DNA of 64,000 bases, taken from NCBI RefSeq assembly GCF_900156335.1, contig NZ_FTMZ01000011.1, forward strand, positions 30,492 to 94,491, read 5' to 3'. The stretch is from Sphaerotilus natans. Lineage in GTDB: Bacteria; Pseudomonadota; Gammaproteobacteria; Burkholderiales; Burkholderiaceae_C. This document shows positions 46,501 to 55,929 of the stretch, piece after piece. Position numbers and translations under genes: made by a program. The stretch's first letter is position 1. Each line of letters opens with the position of its first letter. The notes below the pieces were generated by a model. The model worked only from the letters and a program-made list of their open reading frames with translations. It was not told the origin of the DNA and made no database searches.

Positions 46501-48116
46501 CGCGTCGTCTCCTCGGCGGGTGCGGCGAGCGGCGCCGCCTCGAGGCCGAAGTCGGCCGGATAGTGGTCCAGCGCCGACAGCACCGGATAGGGCGTCATGC
46601 CGCCCATCGCGCACAGGCTGCCACCGATCATCGTGTCGCAGAGGTCGCGCAGCAGCTCGACCTGCTGCGCGCGCACCTGCGGGCGCTCGCGGTTGAGCAC
46701 GATGCGGTCGATCACCTCGACGCCGCGGGTCGAGCCGATGCGGCAGGGCGTGCACTTGCCGCAGGACTCCAGCGCGCAGAATTCCATCGCATAGCGCGCC
46801 AGCCCCGCCATGTCCGCGCGGTCGTCATGCACGACCACGCCGCCGTGGCCGACCACCGCGCCGATGGCCGCATAGGCCTCGTAGTCCAGCGGCACGTCCC
46901 ACTGCGGCTCGGGCACATAGGCGCCCAGCGGCCCGCCGACCTGGATCGCCTTGACCGGCCGCCCGCTGGCGGTGCCGCCCCCGAAGCCGAAGACCAGCTC
47001 GCGCAGCGTCAACCCGAAGGCCTTCTCGACCAGCCCGCCGTGGCGGATGTTGCCGCCGAGCTGGAAGGGCAGCGTGCCGTGCGAGCGCCCGACGCCGTAG
47101 CCGCGGTAGAAGTCGGCGCCGCGCGCCAGGATGGTCGGCACCGCGGCGAAGGTCAGCACGTTGTTGATGACGGTCGGGCGGCCGAACAGGCCTTCGATCG
47201 CCGGCAGCGGCGGCTTGGCGCGCACGACGCCGCGCCGGCCCTCCAGGCTTTCGAGCATCGCCGTCTCCTCGCCACAGACGTAGGAGCCGGCGCCCATGCG
47301 CACCTGCAGCCGGAACGCCCGACCCGAGCCCGCCACGTCCGCGCCCAGCCAGCCCGCGGTCTCGGCGCGCGCCACCGCCTCGCGCAGCATTGCCACCGCG
47401 TGCGGGTACTCGGAGCGGATGTAGACATAGCCCTCGGCGGCGCCCACCGCCAGCGCGGCGATCGCCATGCCCTCGATCAGCAGGAAGGGATCGCCCTCCA
47501 TCAGCATGCGGTCGGCGAAGGTGCCGGAGTCGCCCTCGTCGGCGTTGCAGACCACGTATTTGGTCTGGCCCTCGGCGTGCGCGACCGTGCGCCACTTGAT
47601 GCCGGCCGGAAAGGCCGCGCCGCCGCGCCCGCGCAGGCCGGAATGCGTGACCTGACGCAGGATGTCGGCCGGCGTCATCGCGGCCGCCGCCTTCAGCCCG
47701 GTCCAGCCGCCGTGCGCGGCGTAGTCGTCGAGCGAGAGCGGATCGGTGACGCCGACCCGCGCGAAGGTGAGCCGCTCCTGCAGGGCCAGATACGGCATCT
47801 GCGCGGCGATGCCCTGGCGCAAGGGATGCGCGCTCGCCTCGCCGCGCGCCTCGGCGCACAGGGCCGGCCACAGCGCCGCCACGTCCTCGGGCATCACCGG
47901 CCCGAAGACGACGCGTCCGAGCGGCGTGTCGACCTCGACCAGCGTCTCCAGCCACAGCAGCCCGCGCGAGCCGTTGCGCACCAGCGCCAGCGGCACGCCC
48001 TGGGCGGACGCGCGCGCCTGCAGCGCGTCGGCCACCGCATCGGCGCCCACCGCCAGCGCGGCGCTGTCACGCGGCACCCATAGCCGCAGCGGCGCCGTCT
48101 CCATCATCGTTGTCAT
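46497..48116 (-). CDS. fdsB: Formate dehydrogenase beta subunit (NADH-binding)
   Basis: 539 residues, NuoF-like with an N-terminal thioredoxin-like ferredoxin domain (about 1-120) that resembles a fused NuoE part. GLRGRGGAAFPAGIKW binds NAD/FMN, CNADEGDSGTFADRML is the FMN site, and ESCGKCTPCRIG carries the [4Fe-4S] cluster. It passes electrons from FdsA to NAD. The start at 48116 overlaps the fdsG stop as ATGA. Confidence 0.95.
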   Translation of the reverse strand: MTTMMETAPLRLWVPRDSAALAVGADAVADALQARASAQGVPLALVRNGSRGLLWLETLVEVDTPLGRVVFGPVMPEDVAALWPALCAEARGEASAHPLRQGIAAQMPYLALQERLTFARVGVTDPLSLDDYAAHGGWTGLKAAAAMTPADILRQVTHSGLRGRGGAAFPAGIKWRTVAHAEGQTKYVVCNADEGDSGTFADRMLMEGDPFLLIEGMAIAALAVGAAEGYVYIRSEYPHAVAMLREAVARAETAGWLGADVAGSGRAFRLQVRMGAGSYVCGEETAMLESLEGRRGVVRAKPPLPAIEGLFGRPTVINNVLTFAAVPTILARGADFYRGYGVGRSHGTLPFQLGGNIRHGGLVEKAFGLTLRELVFGFGGGTASGRPVKAIQVGGPLGAYVPEPQWDVPLDYEAYAAIGAVVGHGGVVVHDDRADMAGLARYAMEFCALESCGKCTPCRIGSTRGVEVIDRIVLNRERPQVRAQQVELLRDLCDTMIGGSLCAMGGMTPYPVLSALDHYPADFGLEAAPLAAPAEETTR

Positions 48117-48574
48117 GCGGCGTCTCCTTCGAGCAGCGCATCGAGCCGCGCCGGCGTCAGCCGCGCATGCAGCCGCGCGCCGATCATGCCGGCGGGCGAC
48201 TGCGCGCACAGGCCCAGGCAGTAGGCCGGCTCCAGCGTGTCGCGCCCTTGCGCCTCGACCGCCGCCTGCGCATGCGCCCACAGCGCCTCGGCGCCCAGGG
48301 CGCGGCAGGCCTCGGCGCGGCAGATCTGCACCACGCGGCCGCGCGGCGGCGTGGTGCGGAAGTGGTGATAGAAGCTGACGACGCCGTGCACCTCGGCGCG
48401 CGAGAGGTTCAGCGCGCGCGCGATGGGCGGCAGCGCCGCTGGCGGCACGAAGCCGAGCCGGTCCTGCAGCGCATGCAGGATCGGCAGCAGGGCGCCAGCC
48501 TGGCCGGCGTGCGCGGCCAGCACCTGGTCCAGCGCCGTCTGCTGCGGCGCGTCGAGGGGGGGGCTTGTCTCCAT
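48113..48574 (-). CDS. fdsG: Formate dehydrogenase gamma subunit
   Basis: 153 residues, NuoE-like. The thioredoxin-fold [2Fe-2S] site has cysteines in CRAEACRALGA and CLGLCAQSPAGM. The N-terminal helical part has LPILHALQDRLGFVP, and VVSFYHHFRTTP is conserved. It is the first structural gene of fdsGBAD. The ATG at 48574 is 37 nt downstream of the LysR gene on the same strand, so co-transcription with it is likely. Confidence 0.95.
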   Translation of the reverse strand: METSPPLDAPQQTALDQVLAAHAGQAGALLPILHALQDRLGFVPPAALPPIARALNLSRAEVHGVVSFYHHFRTTPPRGRVVQICRAEACRALGAEALWAHAQAAVEAQGRDTLEPAYCLGLCAQSPAGMIGARLHARLTPARLDALLEGDAA

Positions 48575-48611
48575 GCGCCGATCATCGGGCGGGCGCCCCG
48601 GCGCTGTCCAA

Positions 48612-49616
48612 TCACGTCGGTGAACCGTCCGATAGCGGCGCTGAATGATGCACCGCAGCATCCATCGCATCCACGGCCTCGGTGCCGCCGACCTCGACCG
48701 TCTCGTGCCACCAGCGGGCGTCGGCCACGCAGCCCAGCGCGGCCTGCTGCGCCAGCGACAGCCGGCCGCCCTGCGGCGCCAGCAGGCCCATCGTCACCGT
48801 GACCTCCGGCTCGACCAGCGGCACGATCTCCAGCTGCGCGTCGCGCCGGGCCTGGCCGGCCAGCACACCGGGCATGACGCTGGCGGCCACCGCGCCCTCG
48901 TGCACCGCCAGCAGCAGCGCCAGCACCGAGTTGGTCTCGAAGACCGGCCGCACCGCCACGCCCGCCTGCGCGAAGGCCGCATCGACGATGTGGCGGTTGT
49001 GCATCTCCGGCGTCAGCAGCCCCAGCGGCAGCGCGGCGGCCTCGCGCCAGCGCATCGGCGCGATCCGCCGGCGCCGGCCCGCGCCGGACGGCTCGCGCCG
49101 GCGCAGCAGCACATGGCGCTCGCGGTAGGACGCCGCCACCCGCGCGCGCACGCCGCGCTCGCCGATGCGGTCGGCGTAGCCCAGCGCCAGGTCGATCGAC
49201 AGCTCCTCCAGCCCGGTCTCGATCTCGGGCGAACTGAGCGAGCGCAGCGTCGGGCGCAGCGCCGGATGCGCCGCGCGCAGCCGCGCCACCAGCCGCGCGG
49301 CCACCGGCAGCGCGGTCGGCACGCAGGCCAGCAGCAGCGGCCCGCCGGGCGCGGCGCGCGCCTGGCCGAGCTCCTGGCGCAGCGCCTCGCGCTCGTGGAG
49401 CATGCGGTGCGCGCTGGCCAGCACCCGCTCGCCCTCGGGCGTCAGGCCCTCGTACTGGCGGCCGCGGCGCACGATGGTCACGCCGAACTCCTGCTCGAGC
49501 GCGCGGATCGCGTTCGACAGCGCCGGCTGGGTGATGTGGCAGGCCTCGGCGGCGCGGCCGAAGTGGCGCGCCTGCGCCAGCGCGCTGAGGTAGCGCATCG
49601 CGTCGAGCAGGTTCAT
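48612..49616 (-). CDS. LysR-type regulator of the fds operon
   Basis: 334 residues. The N-terminal winged helix is MNLLDAMRYLSALAQARHFGRAAEACHITQPALSNAI (in part AAEACHITQPALSNAIRALE), followed by a LysR substrate domain of normal size. It lies immediately upstream of fdsG on the same strand, as the fdsR regulators of other betaproteobacteria do. Formate as ligand is a guess from position. A -10-like box lies 6 nt before the ATG. Confidence 0.88.
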   Translation of the reverse strand: MNLLDAMRYLSALAQARHFGRAAEACHITQPALSNAIRALEQEFGVTIVRRGRQYEGLTPEGERVLASAHRMLHEREALRQELGQARAAPGGPLLLACVPTALPVAARLVARLRAAHPALRPTLRSLSSPEIETGLEELSIDLALGYADRIGERGVRARVAASYRERHVLLRRREPSGAGRRRRIAPMRWREAAALPLGLLTPEMHNRHIVDAAFAQAGVAVRPVFETNSVLALLLAVHEGAVAASVMPGVLAGQARRDAQLEIVPLVEPEVTVTMGLLAPQGGRLSLAQQAALGCVADARWWHETVEVGGTEAVDAMDAAVHHSAPLSDGSPT

Positions 49617-49622
49617 GGCGCG

Positions 49623-49628
49623 ATTCTG
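49623..49628 (-). promoter_or_regulatory. -10-like element 6 nt before the LysR start
   Basis: CAGAAT on the minus strand; transcription would begin at or just inside the start codon. Confidence 0.3.
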
Positions 49629-49654
49629 AGGGCCGGCTTGCCGCTGCGGGTCAG

Positions 49655-49690
49655 TCCCGACGCCAAGATGTATCCCGACGCTATAGTCGG
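49655..49690 (+). promoter_or_regulatory. Repeat cluster between the LysR gene and the secreted-protein gene
   Basis: Two direct copies of TCCCGACGC (49655-49663 and 49673-49681, 18-bp period), and an inverted repeat CCGAC-GCTATA-GTCGG (49675-49690). They lie between the divergent promoters and overlap a plus-strand TATAGT at 49682-49687. Their spacing suits a LysR-type binding region. Confidence 0.4.
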
Positions 49691-49717
49691 CGACCAAATC
49701 GAAAGAATCAGGAGCCC

Positions 49718-50290
49718 ATGAAACCGTCTGCCTTTGCCTTCGCCCCTGTGCGTCGCCGCCCGCGCCTGCTGCGCACGCTCGTGGTGCTGAGCCTGGTGAT
49801 GGGCAGCCTTCTGGCCGGCCCGGCGCGAGCGGCCCCCGGCAGCGACGCGTCCGAGGCAGGACCTGAGCGTATCGGCGGCAGCGGCAATGGCAGCCGCGGC
49901 GCGACCCTGCTGCGGGTGCACGCGACCCGCAGCCACATGCACTGTCCGCTGCCTGGACGGCAGCAGCGCCTGATCGGCATCGACTCGCCGGCCGAGTGGG
50001 AGGACACCCTCGAGCAGCAGGGCGAGGTCGCCGCGCTCGGCCGCAAGGTGCGCTGGAGCCGCGAGCGGGTGATCATCTTCGCCGCCGACATGCAGGGCCG
50101 CCAGGCCGAGGCGGTGCGGCTGGAGTCGCCGGCGCGGGTGATCCGCCTCAGCGGCGGCGTGCTGTACTGGCCGGTGCGCAAGCGCGTGATGGACGATCAG
50201 CAGCCGCGCCAGGTGCGGCCCTGCGTGATGGCCATCATCGACCGCGCCTTCTGGCACCGCATCCGGGTGGTGCCGACGCGGCCGCTGTGA
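49718..50290 (+). CDS. Secreted protein of unknown function
   Basis: 190 residues. A basic N-terminus and hydrophobic stretch (LRTLVVLSLVMGSLLAGPARA) form a Sec signal peptide. The mature part has no family I recognise; it is beta-rich with many basic residues and two cysteines (about C76 and C173) that could form a disulfide. CAGGAG lies 5 nt before the ATG and TATAGT 30 nt before it. It is divergent from the fds regulator. No function is proposed. Confidence 0.75.
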   Translation: MKPSAFAFAPVRRRPRLLRTLVVLSLVMGSLLAGPARAAPGSDASEAGPERIGGSGNGSRGATLLRVHATRSHMHCPLPGRQQRLIGIDSPAEWEDTLEQQGEVAALGRKVRWSRERVIIFAADMQGRQAEAVRLESPARVIRLSGGVLYWPVRKRVMDDQQPRQVRPCVMAIIDRAFWHRIRVVPTRPL

Positions 50291-50317
50291 GCGCAGCCGG
50301 CATCGGCACGGTCCGCC

Positions 50318-51412
50318 TCAGGTCGACTTCGAGACGGTGATCGTCGGGAACTTCGACGAGTAGTCCTTGGCCTTGTCGGCGATCTTGATCGCCACGCGGC
50401 GGGCGACGCCGCGGTAGAGCGCGGCGATCTCGCTGTCGGGCTCGGCCGCCACCGTCGGGCAGCCGGCGTCGGCCTGCTGGCGGATCGACAGGTTCAGCGG
50501 CAGGCTGCCGAGGTGGTCGATGCCGTATTCGGCCGCCATGCGCTTGCCGCCGTCGGCGCCGAAGATGTGCTCGGTGTGGCCGCAGTTCGGGCAGCAGTAG
50601 ACCGCCATGTTCTCGACCACGCCCAGGATCGGCACGCTGACCTTCTCGAACATCTTCAGGCCCTTCTTCGCGTCGAGCAGCGCGATGTCCTGCGGCGTGG
50701 TCACGATGACCGCGCCGGTGACCGGCACCTTCTGCGCCAGCGTGAGCTGGATGTCGCCGGTGCCCGGGGGCATGTCGACGATCAGGTAGTCGAGGTCCTT
50801 CCAGTTGGTCTGGCGCAGCAGCTGCTCCAGCGCCTGGGTGGCCATCGGGCCGCGCCAGATCATGGCCTGGTCGTTGTCGACCAGGAAGCCGATCGACATC
50901 ACCTGGATGCCGTGGCCGACCAGCGGCTCCATCGTCTTGCCGTCGTAGCTCTCGGGCCGCGCGCCAGTGATGCCCAGCAGCATCGGCTGGCTCGGGCCGT
51001 AGATGTCGGCGTCGACGATGCCCACGGTGGCGCCCTCGGCGGCCAGCGCCAGCGCGAGGTTGACGGCGGTCGTGCTCTTGCCGACGCCGCCCTTGCCGGA
51101 GGCGACCGCCACGATGTTCTTCACGCCCGGCAGCAGCTGCACGCCGCGCTGCACCGCGTGCGCGGTGACCTTCCAGCTGATGTTGGCGCTGACATTGCCG
51201 ACGCCGGGCAGCGTGCGCACCGCATCGATCAGCGCACGGCGCAGACCGTCGACCTGGCTGCGCGCCGGGTAGCCCAGCTCGATGTCGAAGGCGACATCGC
51301 TGCCGTCGACCTTCAGGTTGCGCAGCTGCTTGCCGGTGACGAAGTCCTTGCCGGTGTTGGGGTCGACCACGGTCTGGATCGCGGCGCGGACGGTGTTCTC
51401 GTTCAGGGACAT
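50318..51412 (-). CDS. apbC: Mrp/ApbC Fe-S cluster carrier ATPase
   Basis: 364 residues: an N-terminal MIP18-like domain (about 1-85), then the deviant P-loop ASGKGGVGKST (105-115) and GIVDADIYGPSQPMLLG, DMPPGTGDIQL and a CPNCG cysteine pair that binds a bridging [4Fe-4S] cluster. It delivers clusters to apo-proteins. In many betaproteobacteria it is divergent from metG; here a GGDEF gene and a ferredoxin gene lie between them. Confidence 0.95.
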   Translation of the reverse strand: MSLNENTVRAAIQTVVDPNTGKDFVTGKQLRNLKVDGSDVAFDIELGYPARSQVDGLRRALIDAVRTLPGVGNVSANISWKVTAHAVQRGVQLLPGVKNIVAVASGKGGVGKSTTAVNLALALAAEGATVGIVDADIYGPSQPMLLGITGARPESYDGKTMEPLVGHGIQVMSIGFLVDNDQAMIWRGPMATQALEQLLRQTNWKDLDYLIVDMPPGTGDIQLTLAQKVPVTGAVIVTTPQDIALLDAKKGLKMFEKVSVPILGVVENMAVYCCPNCGHTEHIFGADGGKRMAAEYGIDHLGSLPLNLSIRQQADAGCPTVAAEPDSEIAALYRGVARRVAIKIADKAKDYSSKFPTITVSKST

Positions 51413-51461
51413 GACGGGAGGGCTTCGGGAGAGACGTCGAGGAAAGGCGCAGGCGCGCGGC

Positions 51462-53351
51462 TCACGGCGCGCCCGCGGCGGCGGTGCGCAAGTCTATCGC
51501 CACCCGGTTTCTCCCGCTGCGCTTGGCCTGGTAGAGCGCCTCGTCGGCCTCGCGCAGCATCGCGATGCCATCGGCCGCATCGCGCGGCACCCGGCAGCAC
51601 AGCCCGAGGCTGGCGGTGACCGCCACCGGGCCGGCCACGCTGTCGACCGGCCGCTCGGCGATCACCAGGCGGATGCGCTCGGCCAGCGCCAGCGCCTGCT
51701 GCGGGGGCAGGCCGGGCAGCAGCGCGATGAACTCCTCGCCGCCATAGCGCGCCAGCAGCGCCTGCACGCCGTCCTGCCCGGCCAGCAGCATCGCCACGCG
51801 CCGGGCCACCTCGCGCAGGCAGTCGTCGCCGGCCGGGTGGCCGAGCGTGTCGTTGATGCGCTTGAAATGGTCGAGGTCGAGCAGCAGCACGCCCAGCGGC
51901 CCTGCGCTCGCGATCGCACGCTGCACCGCGCCGGCGTGGCGCTCGTCGAAATGGCCCCGGTTGGCCACGCCGGTCAAGGCATCGGTGCGACTGGCCTGCT
52001 CCAGGCGCCGGTTGAGCTGCTCGAGATCGCGGGTGCGCTCGGTCACCCGCTGCTCCAGGCGCTCGTTGGCGCGGCGCTGGGTGGCCATCGCCTCGGCCTG
52101 GGCCTGCTCGCGCAGCCGGCGTTCATGCTGCAGCCGCCCGGCCAGCGACAGCGACAGCAGGATGACCTCCAGCGCGGTGCCGACCTGGGTGGCATGCTCG
52201 GTCAGCCCATTGCGCGGCAGCAGCCCGAACTTGCTGGCCGCCAGCACCAGACCGCCCGCCAGCACCAGGAACCAGGCCAGCAGGAAGATGCGCGCCGGCG
52301 CAAAGCCCTCGCGGCCGCGCAGCGCCGACACCCCCAGCGCGCCGAACATCGCCACCACCGCACAGCCGATCGCCAGCCGGATCGCCATCGGATACGGCAG
52401 CACGAAGGCCGACAGCAGCGCCAGCAGGCACAGCCAGGCGGTGGCCTGCGGCAGCCGCAGCATCCAGCCGCCGCGTTGCGCCAGCGCCAGGAAATCGATC
52501 ATGAAGAAGGACGCGCTGGTGACCGCCAGCGCCAGGAAGACCACGATCGCGCGGTCGTTCCACTGCGTCGCCTCGGGCCACAGGTGCTGGAAGGCCAGCC
52601 CGCCGATCGAGGCCTGGAAGCTGGCGATCGCCGCCACCCACAGCACATACCAGAGGTAGACGCGCTCGCGCATCACCCGCCACAGGAAGAAGTTGTAGGC
52701 CAGCATGCCCAGCATCACGCCCAGATAGAGGCCCTGCACCAGCTGGTCGAGCTGCTCGCCGGCCAGGAAGGCCTGCTCGGTCCAGAGCTGCGCCGGCAGC
52801 TGCACCGCGCTGCTGGTGTGCACGCGCACCAGGGCCCGCACCACCTCCTGACCCGGCGCGGCCCGCGGCAGCGGCACGATGAAGTGACGATGCGGCACCG
52901 GACGCTGATGGAAAGGCTGCTTGTCGCCCAGCCGCCAGTGGCCGCGCTCGATCCCGTCGCGGTCGAACAGCCGGATCTCGACCCGGTCCAGCACCGGGTA
53001 GGCCAGCGCCAGATGGCTCCAGCGCCCGCCGCCGGGCGGCGGCGTCCAGCGCAGGTCGAACCACCAGGCCGAATCGGAATAGCCCAGATTGGGCGCACCG
53101 GCCGGCAGCGCGCGCCAGCCCGGCGCGGCCAGCACCTGCGCGGCATCGAGTGCGCCGGAGACATCCTCCAGCACCCGCATCTGTGGCTCGGTCGGCGAGG
53201 CCGCCGGCACGGCGCGCGCAGGCAGCGGCCACAGCAGCAGCGCCAGCAGCAGCGCGATCAGCAGCCGCAGCGCCGGCCACGACAGCGCCGCCAGTCCCCG
53301 AGGACCGACACTCGCCATCCCGCCTGATCGACTCCGCACTGCCATCGACAC
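51462..53351 (-). CDS. Membrane diguanylate cyclase (7TMR-DISM-GGDEF)
   Basis: 629 residues. A signal peptide or signal anchor (about 22-48) is followed by an extracytoplasmic 7TMR-DISM beta domain (to about 190), seven hydrophobic segments (about 205-395), a coiled coil with RRANERLEQRVTERTRDLEQL (split here) and a GGDEF domain. The active loop is RYGGEEF and LLLDLDHFKRINDTLGHPAGD is intact, so cyclase activity is likely. No RxxD inhibitory site is seen before the loop. It would make c-di-GMP in response to an envelope signal. Confidence 0.92.
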   Translation of the reverse strand: MSMAVRSRSGGMASVGPRGLAALSWPALRLLIALLLALLLWPLPARAVPAASPTEPQMRVLEDVSGALDAAQVLAAPGWRALPAGAPNLGYSDSAWWFDLRWTPPPGGGRWSHLALAYPVLDRVEIRLFDRDGIERGHWRLGDKQPFHQRPVPHRHFIVPLPRAAPGQEVVRALVRVHTSSAVQLPAQLWTEQAFLAGEQLDQLVQGLYLGVMLGMLAYNFFLWRVMRERVYLWYVLWVAAIASFQASIGGLAFQHLWPEATQWNDRAIVVFLALAVTSASFFMIDFLALAQRGGWMLRLPQATAWLCLLALLSAFVLPYPMAIRLAIGCAVVAMFGALGVSALRGREGFAPARIFLLAWFLVLAGGLVLAASKFGLLPRNGLTEHATQVGTALEVILLSLSLAGRLQHERRLREQAQAEAMATQRRANERLEQRVTERTRDLEQLNRRLEQASRTDALTGVANRGHFDERHAGAVQRAIASAGPLGVLLLDLDHFKRINDTLGHPAGDDCLREVARRVAMLLAGQDGVQALLARYGGEEFIALLPGLPPQQALALAERIRLVIAERPVDSVAGPVAVTASLGLCCRVPRDAADGIAMLREADEALYQAKRSGRNRVAIDLRTAAAGAP

Positions 53352-53435
53352 CTTCCCGCGACCGGCCCGATTGGACCTGCGGCCGGCGCGATGAAATCGG
53401 CCGATGACCGGGGCGATCGGCCGTCGTCTCGGACT

Positions 53436-53759
53436 TCAGCGCGGTGCGGTGCGCGGATCCAGCGTGGCGTCGATCGCCACGTCGCCGTCGGCCAGCGCGA
53501 CGCAGGGCAGCGTCCAGCCGCCCTCGGCGCGCTCCTCCAGGCTCAGGCCGGGCCAGTCGATGCGGTAGCGCAGATTCGCCTCGCCGGCCGTGACCCGGCA
53601 CAGGCAGACCCGGCAGGTGCCGTTGCGGCAGGAACTGCGCAGCCGCAGGCCCGCGGCGCGCGCGGCCTCCAGCAGCGACTGGCCCGGCGCCACCGGCAGC
53701 CGCAGACCCAGCCGGGTGAGCGTCAGCACCGGTTCGGACGGGGGGATCGGGGTCGTCAT
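53436..53759 (-). CDS. Plant-type [2Fe-2S] ferredoxin
   Basis: 107 residues. The cluster cysteines are C44, C49 and C52 in SSCRNGTCRVC and C86 in TLPC, the plant-type pattern. The spacing between the third and fourth Cys is typical for short ferredoxins and the electron-transfer domains of oxygenase reductases. It probably serves an oxidoreductase elsewhere. The gene is divergent from metG. Confidence 0.87.
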   Translation of the reverse strand: MTTPIPPSEPVLTLTRLGLRLPVAPGQSLLEAARAAGLRLRSSCRNGTCRVCLCRVTAGEANLRYRIDWPGLSLEERAEGGWTLPCVALADGDVAIDATLDPRTAPR

Positions 53760-53787
53760 GCGGCAACGATATCAGGAGCGGCAGGCC

Positions 53788-53793
53788 TAGAAT
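53788..53793 (+). promoter_or_regulatory. -10 element of metG
   Basis: TAGAAT, giving a leader of about 35-40 nt before the ATG at 53836. Confidence 0.4.
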
Positions 53794-53835
53794 CGGCGGC
53801 TTTCTTCCGCCACGAGCGCCCCCCGGAACGCCACC

Positions 53836-55905
53836 ATGACCCGCCAGCTCTTCGTCACCACCGCCCTGCCCTACGCCAACGGCAAGTTCCACATCGGCCA
53901 CATCATGGAGTACATCCAGGCCGACATCTGGGTGCGGTTCCAGCGCATGCGGGGCCACCAGGTGCATTTTGTCGGCGCCGATGACGCGCACGGCGCGCCG
54001 ATCATGATCGCCGCCGAGAAGGCCGGGAAGACGCCGCAGCAGTTCGTCGCCGACATCGCTGCCGGCCGCAAGGAATACCTCGACGGTTTCCACATTTCCT
54101 TCGACAACTGGCACTCGACCGACGGCGTCGAAAACCACGAGCTGGCGCAGGACATCTACCGCGGCCTGCGCGACAACGGCCTGATCGAGGTCCGCGCCAT
54201 CGAGCAGTTCTTCGACCCCGAGAAGGGCATGTTCCTGCCCGACCGCTTCATCAAGGGCGAGTGCCCGAAGTGCGGCGCCAAGGACCAGTACGGCGACTCC
54301 TGCGAATCCTGCGGCGCCGTCTACAGCCCGACCGAGCTGAAAAGCCCGTATTCGGCGCTGTCGGGCGCCACGCCGGTGCTCAGGACCAGCGACCACTACT
54401 TCTTCAAGCTGTCGGACCCGCGCTGCGTCGAGTTCCTGCAGAACTGGACCACCGAGCCGGGCAAGCTCCAGCCCGAGGTGCTCAACAAGATCAAGGAGTG
54501 GTTCACCAAGGATGAAGAAGGCCAGGGCGGCCTGGGCGACTGGGACATCAGCCGTGACGCGCCCTACTTCGGCATCGAGATCCCGGACGCGCCGGGCAAG
54601 TACTTCTACGTCTGGCTGGACGCGCCGATCGGCTACCTCGCCTCGCTGAAGAACTGGTTCGACAAGGGCGGCCCGGCCGCGAAGTACGGCGACACCCGCA
54701 GCTTCGCCGAGTTCATGGCCTCGCCCGAGATCGAGCAGTACCACTTCATCGGCAAGGACATCACCTACTTCCACACGCTGTTCTGGCCGGCGACGCTGCA
54801 CTTCTCGGGCCGCAAGACGCCCGACAACGTCTTCGTGCACGGCTTCATGACCGTCAACAACGGCGAGAAGATGAGCAAGAGCCGCGGCACCGGCCTGGAT
54901 CCGCTCAAGTACCTGTCGCTGGGCATGAACCCCGAGTGGCTGCGCTACTACATCGCCGCCAAGCTCAACTCGCATGTCGAGGACGTCGATTTCAACCGCG
55001 ACGACTTCACCGCCCGCGTCAACGCCGACCTGATCGGCAAGTACGTCAACATCGCCTCGCGCGCGGCCGGCTTCATCAGCAAGCGCTTCGGCGGCAAGCT
55101 GAGCAGCGATGTCGGCGTCGAGGGCCGCGCGCTGCTCGACACGCTGCGCGCGCACCGCGACACGGTGACGGGCCTGTACGAGGCGCGCGAGCTGGCCAAG
55201 GTGCTGCGCGAGATCATGGCGCTGGCCGACCGCGTCAACGAGTACGTCGACCAGAACAAGCCCTGGGAGATCGCCAAGCAGCCGGGTCAGGACGCCGTGC
55301 TGCAGGACGTCTGCACCGTCTGCATCGAGGCCTTCCGCCTGCTGACCATCTACCTCAAGCCGGTGCTGCCGGCGCTGGCCGCCCAGGTCGAGGCCTTCCT
55401 GCAGGTCGCGCCGCTGGACTTCGCGGACGCCGAGCGCGCGCTGGGCGCGCACGCCATCGGCAGCTATCAGCACCTGATGCAGCGCGTCGATCCGAAGCTG
55501 CTCGAAGAACTCTTCGCCGCGCCCGAGCCCGAGAAGATCGTTCCCGGCGGCGAGGACATCGCCCCCGAGATCAAGATCGACGACTTCACCAAGGTCGACC
55601 TGCGCGTGGCGAAGATCGTCAAGGCCGAGACGGTGGACGGCTCGACCAAGCTGCTGCGCCTGACGCTCGACGCCGGCGAAGGCCGCACCCGCAACGTCTT
55701 CTCCGGCATCGCCTCCGTCTACAAGCCCGAGGATCTGGAAGGCAAGCTGACCGTGATGGTCGCCAACCTCGCGCCGCGCAAGATGAAGTTCGGCATCAGC
55801 GAAGGCATGGTGCTGGCCGCCAGCGACGCCGACGAGAAGAAGAACCCCGGCATCTTCGTGCTGGAGCCCTTCCCCGGCGCGCAGCCGGGGATGCGCATCC
55901 GCTGA
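53836..55905 (+). CDS. metG: Methionyl-tRNA synthetase
   Basis: 689 residues, the long MetG1 form. The class I HIGH motif is in [10 protein letters not shown] (about 17-26), and a zinc knuckle has [18 protein letters not shown]. The KMSKS loop is in [10 protein letters not shown], and a C-terminal tRNA-binding OB domain ([18 protein letters not shown], split here) aids dimerisation. It charges initiator and elongator tRNA-Met. The gene is intact and of normal length. Confidence 0.96.
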   Translation: MTRQLFVTTALPYANGKFHIGHIMEYIQADIWVRFQRMRGHQVHFVGADDAHGAPIMIAAEKAGKTPQQFVADIAAGRKEYLDGFHISFDNWHSTDGVENHELAQDIYRGLRDNGLIEVRAIEQFFDPEKGMFLPDRFIKGECPKCGAKDQYGDSCESCGAVYSPTELKSPYSALSGATPVLRTSDHYFFKLSDPRCVEFLQNWTTEPGKLQPEVLNKIKEWFTKDEEGQGGLGDWDISRDAPYFGIEIPDAPGKYFYVWLDAPIGYLASLKNWFDKGGPAAKYGDTRSFAEFMASPEIEQYHFIGKDITYFHTLFWPATLHFSGRKTPDNVFVHGFMTVNNGEKMSKSRGTGLDPLKYLSLGMNPEWLRYYIAAKLNSHVEDVDFNRDDFTARVNADLIGKYVNIASRAAGFISKRFGGKLSSDVGVEGRALLDTLRAHRDTVTGLYEARELAKVLREIMALADRVNEYVDQNKPWEIAKQPGQDAVLQDVCTVCIEAFRLLTIYLKPVLPALAAQVEAFLQVAPLDFADAERALGAHAIGSYQHLMQRVDPKLLEELFAAPEPEKIVPGGEDIAPEIKIDDFTKVDLRVAKIVKAETVDGSTKLLRLTLDAGEGRTRNVFSGIASVYKPEDLEGKLTVMVANLAPRKMKFGISEGMVLAASDADEKKNPGIFVLEPFPGAQPGMRIR

Positions 55906-55929
55906 CGGCCGGCGCCGCTGCGCCGCCAG

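Noticed and set aside
52123-55473. 1116-codon minus-strand frame spanning the GGDEF, ferredoxin and metG region
   Set aside because: A chance open frame; it crosses two real genes on different strands and contains no conserved motif.
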